IMG/VR virus record: IMGVR_UViG_3300031578_000185
Location: 1-34,624 of that record
DNA from: a virus
Reading direction: 5' to 3' (one strand)
DNA: 34,624 bases
The translations under genes were made by a program, and so were the position numbers. A model generated the notes under the pieces. It saw only the letters and a list, made by a program, of their open reading frames with translations. It was not told where the DNA came from and did no database searches. Below are positions 12,846 to 21,401 of this stretch, piece after piece; the stretch's first letter is position 1, and each line of letters starts with the position of its first letter.

Positions 12846-14856
12846 GTATAAAGGCATAGACTCAACTGATGACGCATTAAAGGGCGATGACACCAAGTTT
12901 TTAGGTGTTCTCAACTCTTGGTTTGAAGCGGCTAAAAAGAATCGCCAACAGAAGGATTGGGAGTGGTATCTCTATGACAATTATTATCGAGGTAATCATT
13001 ATATTCAATTTAACAAAAAAACTTTTCAGATAGTTACTCCTCCTCGGCCAAAAGGTCAGATTAGATTAACTGTCAACTATATTTTCCCGATTGTTAGAGC
13101 AATCAGAAACTTTGCGACTTCCTACCGGCCCAAATGGGAAGTGGGAGCGAACTCGACAACCGAAGATGAGGTCAATAATAATCGTAAATCTGCCGAGACT
13201 TTGGATAACTATTTCGATCATCTCGAAATGCCTAAAAAGATTAAACAGGCGGCCAATCATGTTATTCAAAAAGGTTTAGGGTTTTTCCAGTATGCTTGGG
13301 ATGACGAAGGAACTGGGTTTGACAATCAAAAAGGTGAAGTGGATGTCTGGGTCAGAGACCCCTTCGATGTTTATATGGACCCAGCAGGAATGGAGACAGG
13401 AGATATTCAGAACTGTCGTTTTGTTGATATTGCCATCTCTAAACCAATTCAAGATATTATTAACAATCCAAACTACAAGTTCGACAAAGAGGAAGACAAA
13501 GACAATATCTCCGGCGACACAGTTCGCGCGGCTTCGGAGTTTAAACAGATTTTGATTAGAAATCAATATGCTGATAACTTCTCCAGCAACAAAGAACTCA
13601 AAACTAAAATCTTACACGAAACTTTATACAAAAAGAAAGTTGGAGATAAAACCGAGGTTTGGGTCGCCTCTTGGTTTGAGGGACACCTATTGAGAAATGA
13701 AAAAACCGAGTTTGAGAAATATAATCTTATCCCGATTGTGTCTGATGATAACCCGAATGAGATTGGTGGTGAGGGATATATTAAGAACTTAGTGCCAATT
13801 AACAAGGCTCTTAACAGGTTGGAATCACAAATATTAGAGTATAACAACCTAGTCAATCGTGGCAGACTTATTGCTGATAAGAATTCAGGAGTGTCCAAGA
13901 TTACTAATGAAACAGGCGAGATTATTGAGAAGAACCCTGGCGCTGATGTTAAAGAAATGACTCATCCAGGACTTTCTCCCGATATTCACGCACAAGTATC
14001 TCGTTTGGTAGATTACATTAAATATATTTCAGGCGTGGTTGACGCTTTTGTAGGTAAGGCCCCGGCAGGTGTTACAGCAGGGGTGGCTCTTGAATCTCTA
14101 AAAGCCCAAACAGCCAATAATCTTCAGGATATAAAAGACAATTTAGAAACATCTTTGGCTCAACTTGGAGAGGGTATTTTGGAACTTATAGCAAACAAAG
14201 TGATAGCCCCGAGGCAAATCAAAACTGCTGGTCAAGATGGCAAACCTTCTCACTTTAAGATAAAAGGCCAGGTCGGAGTTAAACCCAAAGAGCAACTTCC
14301 TAAAGATACCTATGTTATCGGTAATCAAAATCAAGTTAAAGTGATAATCGGATCGGGATTGGCCTACACAAGAGAAGGTAGAATTGCAAGACTTGATAAA
14401 ATGTTAGAGCAAAAAGTAATCGCTCCGGCAACCTATCTTAAAGCAATCGAGTTTGGCGATATAGAGGAAGCGATTAAAGAATCTACTCAATCGCAATTCA
14501 ATGATGCAATGATGCAAAATATTACGAAAAATGGTATGCCGGGTCAGATGCCACCAGGGGGTATGCCCGCACAAGGTCAGATGCCGGCAGAACAACCTCC
14601 AACGGGTCAGCCAGCACCTCAAGAGCAAGGACCTGATTCTTGGACCAAGTTAGCCGAGGATGAGAATAAAGCAATGCTCACTGGTAAAATTATTCCACCG
14701 ACTGAGGGAGCTCCAAAAGAACATACAGCAATTCATATTGCATTTAGCCAGAGCGATGAGGCACAAGAAAATGAACACTTATTAAAGGCAATATATGAGC
14801 ATATTCGTGGGGAAGAAAGTCAACAGGGTATGCCAGAGACAGGAAAGAGTGAATAA
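12838..14856 (+). CDS. Portal protein
   Basis: 672 aa from GTG 12838, with AAAGGA about 8 bases upstream; no ATG offers a better start. Position after terminase, size and features fit a portal: N-terminal DWEWYLYDNYYRGNHY and LTVNYIFPIVRAIRNF, typical of P22/SPP1-like portals; central VWVRDPFDVYMDPAG; long helical region LVPINKALNRLESQILEYNNLVNRG; VVDAFVGKAPAGVTAGVALESLKAQ. A Met/Gly/Pro/Gln-rich segment (about 560-600) precedes the C-terminus. It forms the ring at the head vertex through which DNA passes. Followed with 1-base overlap by an HNH gene. Confidence 0.88.
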   Translation: MSEYKGIDSTDDALKGDDTKFLGVLNSWFEAAKKNRQQKDWEWYLYDNYYRGNHYIQFNKKTFQIVTPPRPKGQIRLTVNYIFPIVRAIRNFATSYRPKWEVGANSTTEDEVNNNRKSAETLDNYFDHLEMPKKIKQAANHVIQKGLGFFQYAWDDEGTGFDNQKGEVDVWVRDPFDVYMDPAGMETGDIQNCRFVDIAISKPIQDIINNPNYKFDKEEDKDNISGDTVRAASEFKQILIRNQYADNFSSNKELKTKILHETLYKKKVGDKTEVWVASWFEGHLLRNEKTEFEKYNLIPIVSDDNPNEIGGEGYIKNLVPINKALNRLESQILEYNNLVNRGRLIADKNSGVSKITNETGEIIEKNPGADVKEMTHPGLSPDIHAQVSRLVDYIKYISGVVDAFVGKAPAGVTAGVALESLKAQTANNLQDIKDNLETSLAQLGEGILELIANKVIAPRQIKTAGQDGKPSHFKIKGQVGVKPKEQLPKDTYVIGNQNQVKVIIGSGLAYTREGRIARLDKMLEQKVIAPATYLKAIEFGDIEEAIKESTQSQFNDAMMQNITKNGMPGQMPPGGMPAQGQMPAEQPPTGQPAPQEQGPDSWTKLAEDENKAMLTGKIIPPTEGAPKEHTAIHIAFSQSDEAQENEHLLKAIYEHIRGEESQQGMPETGKSE

Positions 14857-15416
14857 TGAAAAAAGTGTTGTCCGAGGAACATATAAATAAAATAAGGAAA
14901 GCGATGGAGGGAAATAAACACTTTTTAGGCAAAAAACATTCCGAAGAAAGCAGGGCAAAAATTAGATTATCATTATTGGGAATCAAACATCCTGAAGAAA
15001 GAATAATAAAAAATAGAGAGTCTCATAAAGGTATTAGACATTCAGAGGAAACAAAGGCAAAGATGAGAAAAAGTAGTGTTCATTATTGGCAAGGGATACC
15101 CTCAGAACTACAACCAAATTGGAAAGGTGGATTATCCTTTGAACCATATAGTAAAGATTTTAGTAAGCAACTTAAACAAAAAGTTAGAGCAAGAGACAAT
15201 TATACTTGTCAAGAGTGTAAATATTCAGAAAAACAACTTGGGTATAATTTAACAGTTCATCATATAGATTATGATAAGAAAAATAATATATTAAGCAATC
15301 TTATATCCTTATGTCGGAGTTGTAATTCTAAAGTTAATTGGAATAGAGATAATTGGAAGAATTATTTTCAACAAGGATTAAATTTAGAAGGAGTTGAAAA
15401 TGCCGAAGGCGTTTGA
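14856..15416 (+). CDS. HNH homing-type endonuclease with NUMOD3 repeats
   Basis: 186 aa, ATG sharing one base with the portal stop. NUMOD3 repeats (FLGKKHSEESRAKIRLS, GIKHPEERIIKNRES, GIRHSEETKAKMRKS, about 23-73), NWKGGLSFEPY linker and HNH domain with zinc pairs C118/C121 and C153/C156, H135-H136 and N148. Closely related in its C-terminal half to the 17722 protein (HHIDYDK, NLISLCRSC). Its 3' end contains TTTAGAAGGAG, the ribosome site of the 15400 gene, which it overlaps by 17 bases. Confidence 0.88.
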   Translation: MKKVLSEEHINKIRKAMEGNKHFLGKKHSEESRAKIRLSLLGIKHPEERIIKNRESHKGIRHSEETKAKMRKSSVHYWQGIPSELQPNWKGGLSFEPYSKDFSKQLKQKVRARDNYTCQECKYSEKQLGYNLTVHHIDYDKKNNILSNLISLCRSCNSKVNWNRDNWKNYFQQGLNLEGVENAEGV

Positions 15417-15585
15417 TGATTGTCGAGCAAATGGTGGTAAAATTAGAACAAAAACTCTTAGTGGCGGAAAGTATATGCATATCTGCATATTGAATGGCAA
15501 AAGTGTTGGTGGTGAGGTAAAAACTGCTAAGTCAAAAGGCAAAACTACAAAGGGTGCGTTTGAGCGTGCCGCTAAAAAAGCATAA
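15400..15585 (+). CDS. Small conserved-looking phage protein
   Basis: 61 aa from ATG 15400, with AAGGAG at 15388-15393 inside the HNH gene; a TTG at 15394 is less likely. MPKAFDDCRANGGKIRTKTLSGGKYMHICILNGKSVGGEVK is a small beta-rich domain with two Cys, followed by a Lys-rich tail. I have seen this CRANGGKIRT...YMxIC pattern in short phage proteins near head genes, but no function is known to me. Probably originally next to the portal gene. Confidence 0.6.
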   Translation: MPKAFDDCRANGGKIRTKTLSGGKYMHICILNGKSVGGEVKTAKSKGKTTKGAFERAAKKA

Positions 15586-15595
15586 ATTTAAAATT

Positions 15596-15606
15596 TGTGG
15601 TATAAT
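15596..15606 (+). promoter_or_regulatory. Extended -10 promoter for the scaffold/capsid operon
   Basis: TGTGGTATAAT, identical over 11 bases to 12415-12425, followed by ATATAG. No good -35 is visible. It lies 11 bases after the stop of the preceding gene and upstream of hairpin element C. Confidence 0.65.
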
Positions 15607-15630
15607 ATAGTTGACAAAATATAGCTGAAT

Positions 15631-15667
15631 GGAAGAACCATAGGCAAATAACCTGTGGTTTTTTTGT
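15631..15667 (+). terminator. Hairpin plus T-run (control element C)
   Basis: GGAAGAACC leader; AACCATAGG 15636-15644 pairs with CCTGTGGTT 15652-15660 (one G-U), loop CAAATAA, then a T-run. It lies about 25 bases downstream of the probable start point of the 15596 promoter and 70 bases before the scaffold gene. Confidence 0.8.
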
Positions 15668-15738
15668 AATTTAAATAATTGACCAACCCTTTGAGATAGT
15701 CGCAAGACGAACCTTAGAGGAAGTCAGAAAGGAACAAC

Positions 15739-16413
15739 ATGGCAGACGAAACACCAGACGACAAAGGTGGAGTCAAAGACCCTGCGGATGCAGGGGACGA
15801 TCAAAAAGTAACTATCGGGGATGTTGAGATGACACCCGATGAGGCGAAAGAATTGGTCGAGAGTGGGAAGAATTTTAAAGAATTAAAAGAGCAGTATCCG
15901 GACATTGACTTTAAAGAACTTCCCAAGAGCTTTACCCAGACACGGCAGGAATTGGCAGAATTAAAAAAGCCAAAAGCACCTGAAAAAAAACTTGAGCCAG
16001 ATGAGGAGGCACGGATTAAGCAGATTGATGATTTCTTTGCTGATCCTCATGTGCAGAAAAGGTTTAAAGAATTACAACAGGGACAAGACAAACAATTAAG
16101 AGAAGATTTAGAATTCCAAAAGGTTATGGAAAACCTTACGGCGGAATTCGACGGCTCTGACGGCAGACCAAAGTTTATCGCAAAGGCAGTTTTGGAATAT
16201 GGTCAGAAGAATCAAATTTTCAATCCTCGCACAGCTTATAAAGAAATGAATGAAAAAGAATTAGAAGAGTGGACAATCAAACAAGCCAACGAGAAGAAAA
16301 GACCAACCACTTTCTTTGAGAAAAAGGGTGGGACTGGTGCAAAACAACCCGATGCCAAAACGCCAACAACTTTTAAGGAAGCCAGAGAAGCCGCTGAAGC
16401 AGAATTAGAATAA
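15739..16413 (+). CDS. Probable head scaffolding protein
   Basis: 224 aa, AGAAAGGA upstream. Acidic N-terminus (MADETPDDKGGVKDPADAGDD), then VTIGDVEMTPDEAKELVESGKNFKEL, long charged helices (QTRQELAELKKPKAPEKKLEPDEEARIKQIDDFF, QKRFKELQQGQDKQLREDLEF) and a C-terminal helix. Composition and position directly before the major capsid gene are those of a scaffold, which guides prohead assembly and leaves before DNA packaging. No protease motif was seen. Confidence 0.8.
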   Translation: MADETPDDKGGVKDPADAGDDQKVTIGDVEMTPDEAKELVESGKNFKELKEQYPDIDFKELPKSFTQTRQELAELKKPKAPEKKLEPDEEARIKQIDDFFADPHVQKRFKELQQGQDKQLREDLEFQKVMENLTAEFDGSDGRPKFIAKAVLEYGQKNQIFNPRTAYKEMNEKELEEWTIKQANEKKRPTTFFEKKGGTGAKQPDAKTPTTFKEAREAAEAELE

Positions 16414-16429
16414 TTTAGAAAGGCTTAAA

Positions 16430-17701
16430 ATGGCAACTGATTTAACAGGACAGCAAGTAGGTGCAGCTGGTACTTACTTTGATGATGCTTTACGCATCCA
16501 CTACCAACCAGCGATTCGGGCGCAATTCCCGCAGAAATCAGTCTTATTGCAGAACCTTGAACGAGGAGATGCAAAAAAGATTGATACTTCTGGACAATTT
16601 GCAAGAATTACCCTTCAAAAAGCTTTACATCCTTCAGTTGGTGCTAAACCAGAAGGAAAACCATTACCAAACAAATCTTACACTCGATTGGAAACAACCG
16701 ATGTGTATATAAAACAGAATTATGGCCGTATTGAAATCACTGGTAATGTTATGCGAGCTTCCCGCGACAATCGTGGTGCGGCTATGAAAGCTTTAGAAGT
16801 TGAAACAGAAGCAGTTACGAAGGCTTTAAGAAATGACATTAACCGACAATTAGCGTGTGGAAATGGAACAGGCGTATTGGCTCTTGACAATGGTGGCTCA
16901 CAAACGACCACTTGGACACTTGATTCAGTATTGGGTATTGGATTCACGACTCCTTCCTCAATCGGTTCAGAAGTCGCTCCTACCAAATACTTTGTAGCTG
17001 GTATGGAAATTGACTGTGGTGATGCTACCACCTACACGACTATTGATGTTACTGCTGCGACTGTTACGACAGTCAACTCAGCAACTGCTATCACTGGTTC
17101 AACAATCAGTGGTTGCGATGACAATGGTTACTTTTTGCGACACGATGCCGCCGCATCAGAAATGATGGGTCTTCGTGGAATCATTGATGACTCAGGTCAT
17201 CTTGACGCTCTACAAGCTATCACCCGTTCAACTTCAGGCAACGCTTACTGGAAATCTTCAGTCGTTGACTACGGCTCAGCCGCCGCTCCTGCGACTTTGA
17301 CAGAAGCTTATATGCAAGAAGCATCAACTTTGAGCGAGAAAAACGATGGAGAAACTTCCTTCGTGCTTACGACTTTTGGACTTCGAGATTCCTATGTCTC
17401 AATCCTTCAGTCCGACAAAAGGTTTGTTAATACCACCGAATTAAAAGGTGGTTTCAAATCTATTGACTTCAACGGGACACCACTTACCCCCGACAAAGAT
17501 TGCACGCCTTACACGATGTATTTCGTTGACAAGAGCACCTTGGAACTTTACGAGGCTTCCCCAATTTCGTGGGCTGATGAAGATGGCTCGGTTCTTTCAC
17601 GAGTTGCAAACTACGACGCTTACGAGGCATTTCTTTACTACTACGCCAATCTTGGGGCAAATAACTGTGTAAAAAATGCGTGTCTTTCATATGTGCAGTA
17701 A
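16430..17701 (+). CDS. Major capsid protein (HK97-type fold)
   Basis: 423 aa, AGAAAGG upstream. N-terminal region ATDLTGQQVGAAGTYFDDALRIHYQPAIRAQFPQKSVLLQNLERGD followed by GQFARITLQKALHPSVG, YTRLETTDVYIKQNYGRIEITGNVMRASRDN and a long helix ALEVETEAVTKALRNDINRQLACGNGTG, the order seen in HK97-like capsid proteins that start with an N-arm and long E-loop. A Thr/Ala-rich inserted beta domain (about 150-240) follows. More G+C and codon-biased than its neighbours, as expected for high expression. It is a plausible client of the phage GroEL/GroES. Confidence 0.9.
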   Translation: MATDLTGQQVGAAGTYFDDALRIHYQPAIRAQFPQKSVLLQNLERGDAKKIDTSGQFARITLQKALHPSVGAKPEGKPLPNKSYTRLETTDVYIKQNYGRIEITGNVMRASRDNRGAAMKALEVETEAVTKALRNDINRQLACGNGTGVLALDNGGSQTTTWTLDSVLGIGFTTPSSIGSEVAPTKYFVAGMEIDCGDATTYTTIDVTAATVTTVNSATAITGSTISGCDDNGYFLRHDAAASEMMGLRGIIDDSGHLDALQAITRSTSGNAYWKSSVVDYGSAAAPATLTEAYMQEASTLSEKNDGETSFVLTTFGLRDSYVSILQSDKRFVNTTELKGGFKSIDFNGTPLTPDKDCTPYTMYFVDKSTLELYEASPISWADEDGSVLSRVANYDAYEAFLYYYANLGANNCVKNACLSYVQ

Positions 17702-17721
17702 AGAATAGAGAACCTTAAAAA

Positions 17722-18261
17722 ATGACAGAAAAACATAAGCGAAAATTGAGCGAATCCCATAAGGGTAGCAAAAACCCAATGTTTGGCAAAAAACTTTCAG
17801 AAGAACATAAGAGAAAGATTAGTCAGAATAATGGTAAGTATTGGTTGGGAAAGAAAAGAGATAAACCAACAATAGAAAAATTGAGTAAAGCCAGATTGGG
17901 TAAGGCTCGACCAGGTAATCCAGAAAATTGGAAACATTCTGCCGAAACTAAAAAGAAAATTGGTGATATGGAACGAGGAGACAAATGTCATTTTTGGCGA
18001 GGCGGGATTTCATATGACCCCTATCCTGAAGACTGGACGGATGTGTTGAGGGAGTCGATCAGAATCAGGGATGGGTATATATGTCAATTATGTGGAATAC
18101 ATCAGGACGAATTGCAGGACAGATTTAAAAAATTGGATTGTCATCACATAGATTATGACAAAACCAACTGCAATCCTGATAACCTAATAAGTTTATGTAG
18201 AAGTTGTCATCAAAAGACAAATTTTGATAGAGAATACTGGATAAAAAGATTAGTCCAATAA
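17722..18261 (+). CDS. HNH homing-type endonuclease with NUMOD3 repeats
   Basis: 179 aa, 20 bases after the capsid gene. NUMOD3 repeats MTEKHKRKLSESHKG, MFGKKLSEEHKRKIS, KHSAETKKKIG (about 1-80), linker FWRGGISYDPYPEDW, and HNH with C121/C124, H141-H142, N154 and C159/C162. Clear paralogue of the 14856 protein. Ribosome site weak (GAGAACC), so low expression is likely. Followed by a 163-base gap with folded RNA. Confidence 0.88.
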   Translation: MTEKHKRKLSESHKGSKNPMFGKKLSEEHKRKISQNNGKYWLGKKRDKPTIEKLSKARLGKARPGNPENWKHSAETKKKIGDMERGDKCHFWRGGISYDPYPEDWTDVLRESIRIRDGYICQLCGIHQDELQDRFKKLDCHHIDYDKTNCNPDNLISLCRSCHQKTNFDREYWIKRLVQ

Positions 18262-18287
18262 TTCCTCCATAAAGGGTTAATGGGGAT

Positions 18288-18401
18288 GTTTGGCGGGATC
18301 ATCCATAAACAAACCGCCCAAATAAAAATTAAAGTATCTTGGGGTGTCTAAACGGAGATAGGTTTTCCCCTCCTTACCTATCTCTCTCCAGACACCTCAA
18401 G
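18288..18401 (+). promoter_or_regulatory. Structured leader upstream of the beta-helix gene
   Basis: Two elements between genes. A bulged hairpin, TTTGGCGG with CCGCCCAAA (about 18289-18320). Then a strong nested structure: CTTGGGGTGTCT 18338-18349 with AGACACCTCAAG 18390-18401 (12 bp, one G-U), enclosing GAGATAGG 18355-18362 with CCTATCTC 18377-18384 (8 bp perfect). No T-run follows. The gene's Shine-Dalgarno (AGGAG 18413-18417) is outside the stem. It may separate capsid and downstream expression, act as an RNase processing site, or bind a regulator. Confidence 0.6.
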
Positions 18402-18424
18402 GGTAAACTATTTAGGAGACAAAA

Positions 18425-19387
18425 ATGATTAAGAATAGAAACATTGCGATAGATGCTGCGATCGACCCAAGTAAAATAGTAAATCTTGGGATGGGTGAGG
18501 TCTTTTATGTGGCAGAACGAGGATCGGCTGCTCATCAATGGTTAGATAAAAGAGTTCCGAGTGATCACCTATTTGACCATGTTTCCACATCAAGTGCAGT
18601 TACTGTAAATGGTCTTAAAAATGCAGTAGCGGCTTGTTCAAGTGGTAGAAACGATTATGTGGTAGTAATGCCATCAACCAGCACTTATTACATCGATGAA
18701 TTACTCTCACTAAGTAAGGTTGGTATGCACTTAATTGGTGCATCAAATAATGCTACGGATTATGGTTCAAAAAATAATATTCGTATTCAACAGATTGGTT
18801 CTGCACTGGCTATTATGGAAATAACCGCTGGCGGTATAGAGGTAGCTGGACTTTATCTAAAAAATATATCCACCTATGCTCATATTACAGTGCCAACGAC
18901 AAGTACAGTTTCCGCTTGGGGGTTGAATATACACCATAATACTTTTGTGAGTAGAAGTTCAACGACTTCTCTGCCAATGTTGGACTGCAACGGAGACGGA
19001 GCAGCTTATAGTGAAATTAGTTATAACTGGTTTCAATCACAAGTTACGGGCGGTAGTTTTACTGCTGGTGTAATTGATGTAGAAGCCGCTGCTGCAAAGA
19101 CGACTGTTGCACATAATCTTATTCAGGCTGCGGATAATACTTATGCTTATGGGATAAGAAACAAATCTGCACATAGTTTGGTCGCATATAACGTTATAAC
19201 AGAAGATTTAGGGACGGTTGAAGTTGCTATTAGTGTTGCTGCAGGTTGTTCAATCATTGGGAACAGGTGTGCTGTGGCAACAGATCATTTTTCTGATGGC
19301 AGTGCAACAACTGGAGTTGGGTATGCGGATAATATGGATGGTGTAACTGAAGGTACTGGTGGTATAACGGCTCAATTAGAAACTTAA
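18425..19387 (+). CDS. Beta-helix virion protein (candidate decoration or fibre protein)
   Basis: 320 aa, TTTAGGAG upstream. Repeated short strand-turn units with N, G and D at turns (LIGASNNATDYGSKNNIRIQQIG, GLNIHHNTFVSRS, EISYNWFQSQ, VAHNLIQAADNTYAYGIRNKSAHSLVAYNVIT, SIIGNRCAV) are characteristic of a right-handed parallel beta-helix of the pectate-lyase type. No catalytic Asp/Arg cluster is evident, so a structural role is likelier than an enzyme. The N-terminus (NIAIDAAIDPSKIVNLGMGEVFYV) resembles a capsid-binding start. Position after the capsid gene suggests an exterior head protein. Confidence 0.65.
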   Translation: MIKNRNIAIDAAIDPSKIVNLGMGEVFYVAERGSAAHQWLDKRVPSDHLFDHVSTSSAVTVNGLKNAVAACSSGRNDYVVVMPSTSTYYIDELLSLSKVGMHLIGASNNATDYGSKNNIRIQQIGSALAIMEITAGGIEVAGLYLKNISTYAHITVPTTSTVSAWGLNIHHNTFVSRSSTTSLPMLDCNGDGAAYSEISYNWFQSQVTGGSFTAGVIDVEAAAAKTTVAHNLIQAADNTYAYGIRNKSAHSLVAYNVITEDLGTVEVAISVAAGCSIIGNRCAVATDHFSDGSATTGVGYADNMDGVTEGTGGITAQLET

Positions 19388-19413
19388 TTTTAGTATTATA
19401 TTGAGGTGATTGT

Positions 19414-19638
19414 ATGAGCGATATAAACATGTATGTTAAGTGTTTAACTTGTGATGGTTCAGGAAAAATCATGACACATGAAGAAATTCCTACTGAAATG
19501 GATTGTCCAACCTGTAATGGTTTAGGCAAGGCTTTGCGTAGCACAATAGATACTACAGATATAATGAATGAGTTAGATTGGATAAAAAAGAAAATAAAAA
19601 AGATTCTTCAAAAATTAGATATTCCTGAAGAAGAATAA
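19414..19638 (+). CDS. Small DnaJ-type zinc-finger protein
   Basis: 74 aa, with a strong GAGGTGAT site at 19402-19409. Two CxxCxGxG motifs, CLTCDGSGK and CPTCNGLGK, are spaced as in one zinc-binding half of the DnaJ/Hsp40 Cys-rich domain. A C-terminal helix (DIMNELDWIKKKIKKILQKLD) follows. There is no J-domain, so it cannot stimulate Hsp70 by itself. It may bind unfolded protein or only use the knuckle structurally. Sits among head-tail genes. Confidence 0.7.
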   Translation: MSDINMYVKCLTCDGSGKIMTHEEIPTEMDCPTCNGLGKALRSTIDTTDIMNELDWIKKKIKKILQKLDIPEEE

Positions 19639-19649
19639 GAAAGGATAAA

Positions 19650-19958
19650 ATGGAACAATTAGAAGTCCAAAACACAACAGAGGATGAAGTTCAGGTTATG
19701 TGGGACGGACAACAGATTTACTTCAAACCAGGGCAGAAAAAGGCTTTTACCGAAGGCGTGGCAAGAGGTATCGCCAATGAAGCAAAAGGTTTAGAACTGG
19801 TTGGAGAAAAAGAGGTATCAGAACCCGTCGAAGTAGCAGAAAGTCCCGCAGAGGCGATTGTAGAGGATAATTTTACAGAGACAGTTACCAAAAAGGGATC
19901 AGTTCAGTATCGCAAAAATGGCAAGATGATTTCTAAAGCAGACTATGAGACCAGATAA
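19650..19958 (+). CDS. Hypothetical virion-region protein
   Basis: 102 aa, AGAAAGGA upstream. An N-terminal beta-rich part (VQNTTEDEVQVMWDGQQIYFKPGQKKAFTEGVARGIANE) resembles small phage neck/tail accessory proteins, with an acidic middle (EVSEPVEVAESPAEAIVEDN). Its stop directly abuts the next ATG. Not firmly recognised. Confidence 0.55.
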   Translation: MEQLEVQNTTEDEVQVMWDGQQIYFKPGQKKAFTEGVARGIANEAKGLELVGEKEVSEPVEVAESPAEAIVEDNFTETVTKKGSVQYRKNGKMISKADYETR

Positions 19959-20291
19959 ATGGTAAATTCTATATTCTTAAATCAAATGTTTCGGCTTGAC
20001 AAAACTTTATTCTTGAAGTTAGACAAGTTGAAACAGCGATTTATAGTTTATAGGAAGGATAGACAGAACCTCCCTCGTGAAATCCTTGTTATCGAGGACA
20101 ATCGGGGGGAGTTCTGCTATCCATCGTATGAGCATATTGTTCAATTATACAAGGCCGACCTTTGGCAGAATCCTAATCTAATAAAAGAAATGGACGAATG
20201 GAACGAAAACCTTGATAAAGAATCGGATGAGAAAATACACAGAATTTCAGACGAAGTAAGTAAAATTGCCACGAGATCGGCCTGGTACTGA
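19959..20291 (+). CDS. Hypothetical protein
   Basis: 110 aa, ATG immediately after the preceding TAA, so probably translated by reinitiation. Mixed alpha/beta, strongly charged (LDKLKQRFIVYRKDRQNLPREILVIEDNRGEFCYPSYEHIVQLYKADLW). No family recognised. Its 3' neighbour is a homing-type endonuclease gene. Confidence 0.55.
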   Translation: MVNSIFLNQMFRLDKTLFLKLDKLKQRFIVYRKDRQNLPREILVIEDNRGEFCYPSYEHIVQLYKADLWQNPNLIKEMDEWNENLDKESDEKIHRISDEVSKIATRSAWY

Positions 20292-20298
20292 GGTTAAA

Positions 20299-20892
20299 AT
20301 GCCAAGAGGAACATACCCAAATGGTAATAAAGGATTATTTACAAGCGAAAGACTTAAAGGTAAAATGCCTAAAAATATTGGTTATCTTCATTCTTTACCC
20401 GCAGATATAGAGAAAAAAAGATTAGAAAATATATCAAAAGCATTGACTGGTAAAAAACTATCTAAAGAACATAAAGAAAATATAGTTAAAAAAAATAAAG
20501 GTAATAAATACGCTTTAGGTCATCACTGGAAACACACAGAAAAAACCAAAAAGAAAATGAGTATTAGTCAAAAAAATAGACAACCTTTTTCAGAAGAGAC
20601 CAAAAAAAAGATGAGTATATCTCACGGCGGGAACGGAACTTCAGATAGAACATTAAAAAGATATTATCATACGATAGGTACAGAATATAAAGAATGGCGA
20701 AGTAGTGTTTTTCAACGAGATAACTGGATTTGCCAAACTTGCGGAATAAAAAGCAGCGAAGGAAATAAAGTTTATTTAGAAGCCCATCATATTAAAGGAT
20801 GGACAAAATATCCAGAATTAAGATATTTGCTGGATAATGGCGTAACTCTCTGTCGGGAGTGCCATAAATTAACATTAAAAAATAGAATGTAG
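20299..20892 (+). CDS. HNH homing-type endonuclease with NUMOD3 repeats
   Basis: 197 aa from ATG 20299 (GAGG about 5 bases upstream); a TTG at 20266 would overlap the preceding gene. NUMOD3 repeats TGKKLSKEHKENIVKKN, GHHWKHTEKTKKKMSIS and PFSEETKKKMSIS (about 50-108), then HNH with C145/C148, H163-H164, N180 and C185/C188. Closest relative in the window is the 7806 protein (WRSSVFQRDNWICQ / PELRYLLDNGVTL), but this one keeps all zinc Cys residues. The following gene begins only 7 bases later with a non-ATG codon. Confidence 0.88.
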   Translation: MPRGTYPNGNKGLFTSERLKGKMPKNIGYLHSLPADIEKKRLENISKALTGKKLSKEHKENIVKKNKGNKYALGHHWKHTEKTKKKMSISQKNRQPFSEETKKKMSISHGGNGTSDRTLKRYYHTIGTEYKEWRSSVFQRDNWICQTCGIKSSEGNKVYLEAHHIKGWTKYPELRYLLDNGVTLCRECHKLTLKNRM

Positions 20893-20898
20893 GTCATT

Positions 20899-21393
20899 TT
20901 GATTAAACAAATTCCCTCATTAGATGGTTACGAAGTAGCAGTTTCCGTTCCGGCCGCTTTCACTGGTGCAACTACGGCAACAAGAGGCGACAAGGATACT
21001 GCCAGCGGATTATGGACTCTTTTTCAGGTAAATGGTGATGTTATAGTCAGAATCTTCGGAGTGTCCACTTTAACACCCGTAGGGGCTTCTGGGACACTTG
21101 AAGTGGGGATTGTAGGTAACACAGCAGGTTTAATTGCTCAAACTACCGCAACAACTATTGTTACTAACTATTTATGGAGCGATTCTACTCCGTCGTATGG
21201 ATTAGACCTATTATCTACCGTTCTTGGACCCTATGTATTAGTTAATGGTCAAGATATTATCGAAACCACCAAAACAACCGATTTAACAGCTGGGAATATT
21301 TACTATGTCTGTCTTTACAAACCACTAACTCCAGGATCGTCAGTTAAAGCAGTTCCTATAACTGGTGGAGCTTCGGTCAGGTTTGATAGTTAA
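20899..21393 (+). CDS. Hypothetical virion structural protein with TTG start
   Basis: 164 aa. The in-frame stop at 20890-20892 leaves only ATT 20896 or TTG 20899 as starts; TTG with AGG at 20891 is the better choice. The sequence is Ala/Thr/Gly-rich and beta-strand-like (VPAAFTGATTATRGDKDTASGLWTLFQVNGDVIVRIFGVSTLTPVGASGTLEVGIVGNTAGLI), typical of small phage head or tail surface proteins. The non-ATG start next to an endonuclease gene suggests the insertion replaced its original start region. Confidence 0.6.
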   Translation: MIKQIPSLDGYEVAVSVPAAFTGATTATRGDKDTASGLWTLFQVNGDVIVRIFGVSTLTPVGASGTLEVGIVGNTAGLIAQTTATTIVTNYLWSDSTPSYGLDLLSTVLGPYVLVNGQDIIETTKTTDLTAGNIYYVCLYKPLTPGSSVKAVPITGGASVRFDS

Positions 21394-21401
21394 AATGTAG
21401 T

